Positions 63,004 to 64,000 of a stretch of 64,000 bases of DNA are shown one piece after another (position 1 is the first letter of the stretch; each line of letters starts with the position of its first letter). The notes beneath the pieces are model-generated. The model had not been told where the DNA came from and made no database searches. It saw only the letters and a list, made by a program, of their open reading frames with translations. Source of the DNA: Leuctra nigra. Lineage: Eukaryota; Arthropoda; Insecta; Plecoptera; Leuctridae. A program made the translations under genes and the position numbers. The stretch is from positions 39,772,724-39,836,723 of the forward strand of contig OW203763.1 in NCBI GenBank assembly GCA_934045905.1. The letters run 5' to 3'.

Positions 63004-63732
63004 CTGAAGGTACCTAAATGTTAATTCAACAAATGATAATTTACACATTTTCTTACAATATTTACGTCAGATAACTTAGATATCAGTAAGCGCGTAGCTT
63101 ATGGTTGAACGGTCAAACAGTTTAACCATTCGATCTGAAATGTGGAACACACACACTATTGTGATAAGAGCGGTCACGTGTACCTATAGTTTTAGGCAAG
63201 ATCCTGTGATTGGTTAAACTTTAAAATGGAACCGATTGACCGATATACTCGTACTTGAAATTTTGCATTGTCATTGGATCAAACATTTGAGGTGTTTTGT
63301 ACAATTTACTTGATCGAAAAGGAATAACGACTTTTACCATGCACATTTTTTTCTTTGCAATAGTTTCCAAAGTCTATAAAGCAGAAAGTTCACACAGTCA
63401 GGTATATCTGTACCTCAGAGGTAGAAGGCCCGATGTACATTTTAATGGGGCGTGAGATGAGCTCATAAACAAGTAATTCTGAGTTATTCTTCCAATCACA
63501 TTTGTAATGATGACTAGAGTCATTGTGTCAGAGAACAATAGCGTCTCCTTTTGACTCTTTTGACACGGACCTCTTTTTTTATTTTTTTTCTGTTATTGAG
63601 GTTATACAAGTCACAGTTTTTCTTCGATCGAGCTGAAATTTTGCACACATGTTTGGACATACTCTGGGCGTTGCAGACCCTTTTTTTTCGAAATCAGTTT
63701 ATATGGTTAAAATTTAAATTAATATCTATTAG

Positions 63733-64000
63733 TATGTATAATTAGTATGTATAAGAAGAACAGTAGTTGCGTGCAGACGGGAGTGGGAAAAACGGACTGG
63801 TTCGAAGCAAGGGAGTGTATTGTCACCAACATTATTTACAGTAGTAATGGATGAGATGCTGAGAGAGGTTGAGCCGGAGGACCAAGAGGACACCCGCACA
63901 CTCATATATGCAGACGACGTTCTTGTGTGGGCAGAGACCGAGGAAGAGTTGCAAGAGAAACTCAACAGGTGGGAAGAAGTGACAGCAAAATATGGACTAG
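63733..64000 (+). mobile_element. RTE-like LINE, cut by window end
   Basis: The sequence encodes RT motifs [20 protein letters not shown] and [20 protein letters not shown], similar to the LINE at 13060-15369. A frame break lies near 63800-63810. The left border at about 63733 cuts into the palm of the RT, so it is 5'-truncated, and it runs past the window. Confidence 0.85.

Overview
The window is nuclear DNA from an animal, most likely an insect. It is AT-rich, has spliced genes with GT/AG introns, and is packed with arthropod-type transposable elements (BEL/Pao, RTE-like and I-clade retrotransposons, many hAT-, piggyBac- and Harbinger-like short elements, tRNA- and 5S-derived SINEs). I cannot fix the order of insect from the sequence alone. 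No bacterial, viral-particle or CRISPR features are present.

Three ordinary host genes are supported. (1) Positions 24-16365 (+) hold the last nine exons of an IQSEC/schizo-type Arf guanine-nucleotide exchange factor: a Sec7 domain, a PH domain and a C-terminal tail. The exon phases join into one 617-residue frame. (2) Positions 20545-21092 (-) hold a two-exon gene for a small OB-fold-like protein of 154 residues, tentatively RMI2-like. (3) Divergent from it, positions 22116-58913 (+) hold LAMTOR3, the Ragulator subunit. It has four coding exons, the first carrying only nine coding bases, spread over 37 kb and joining to exactly 124 codons plus a stop. Within LAMTOR3 intron 2, on the opposite strand, lies an intronless Rho1-like GTPase copy with an open 192-codon frame, altered nucleotide-binding motifs and a CaaX end. 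At 59536-59621 there is an unassigned coding-looking terminal exon.

Nearly everything else is mobile DNA, and most of it is nested. IQSEC intron 6 carries a complete BEL/Pao element with 436-bp LTRs that differ at two positions. IQSEC intron 7 carries a 5'-truncated RTE-like LINE. LAMTOR3 intron 1 (27.9 kb) is an archive of insertions within insertions. At 22952-34640 a short terminal-inverted-repeat element with a CTA duplication has grown to 11.7 kb. It contains a SINE, a foldback element, an LTR-like piece, a palindrome-rich element and a full-length I-clade LINE, and that LINE was itself cut by a TTAA-flanked foldback element. Another nest, 37104-41764, holds piggyBac-like and hAT-like elements. 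For most elements I could read target-site duplications directly, and these support the boundaries given.

The protein-coding parts of the transposons are decayed by single stops or frameshifts, so in this window they are probably not autonomous. The LTR identity and the near-perfect foldback arms still point to recent activity of several families. The window ends inside a second, less decayed RTE-like reverse transcriptase.
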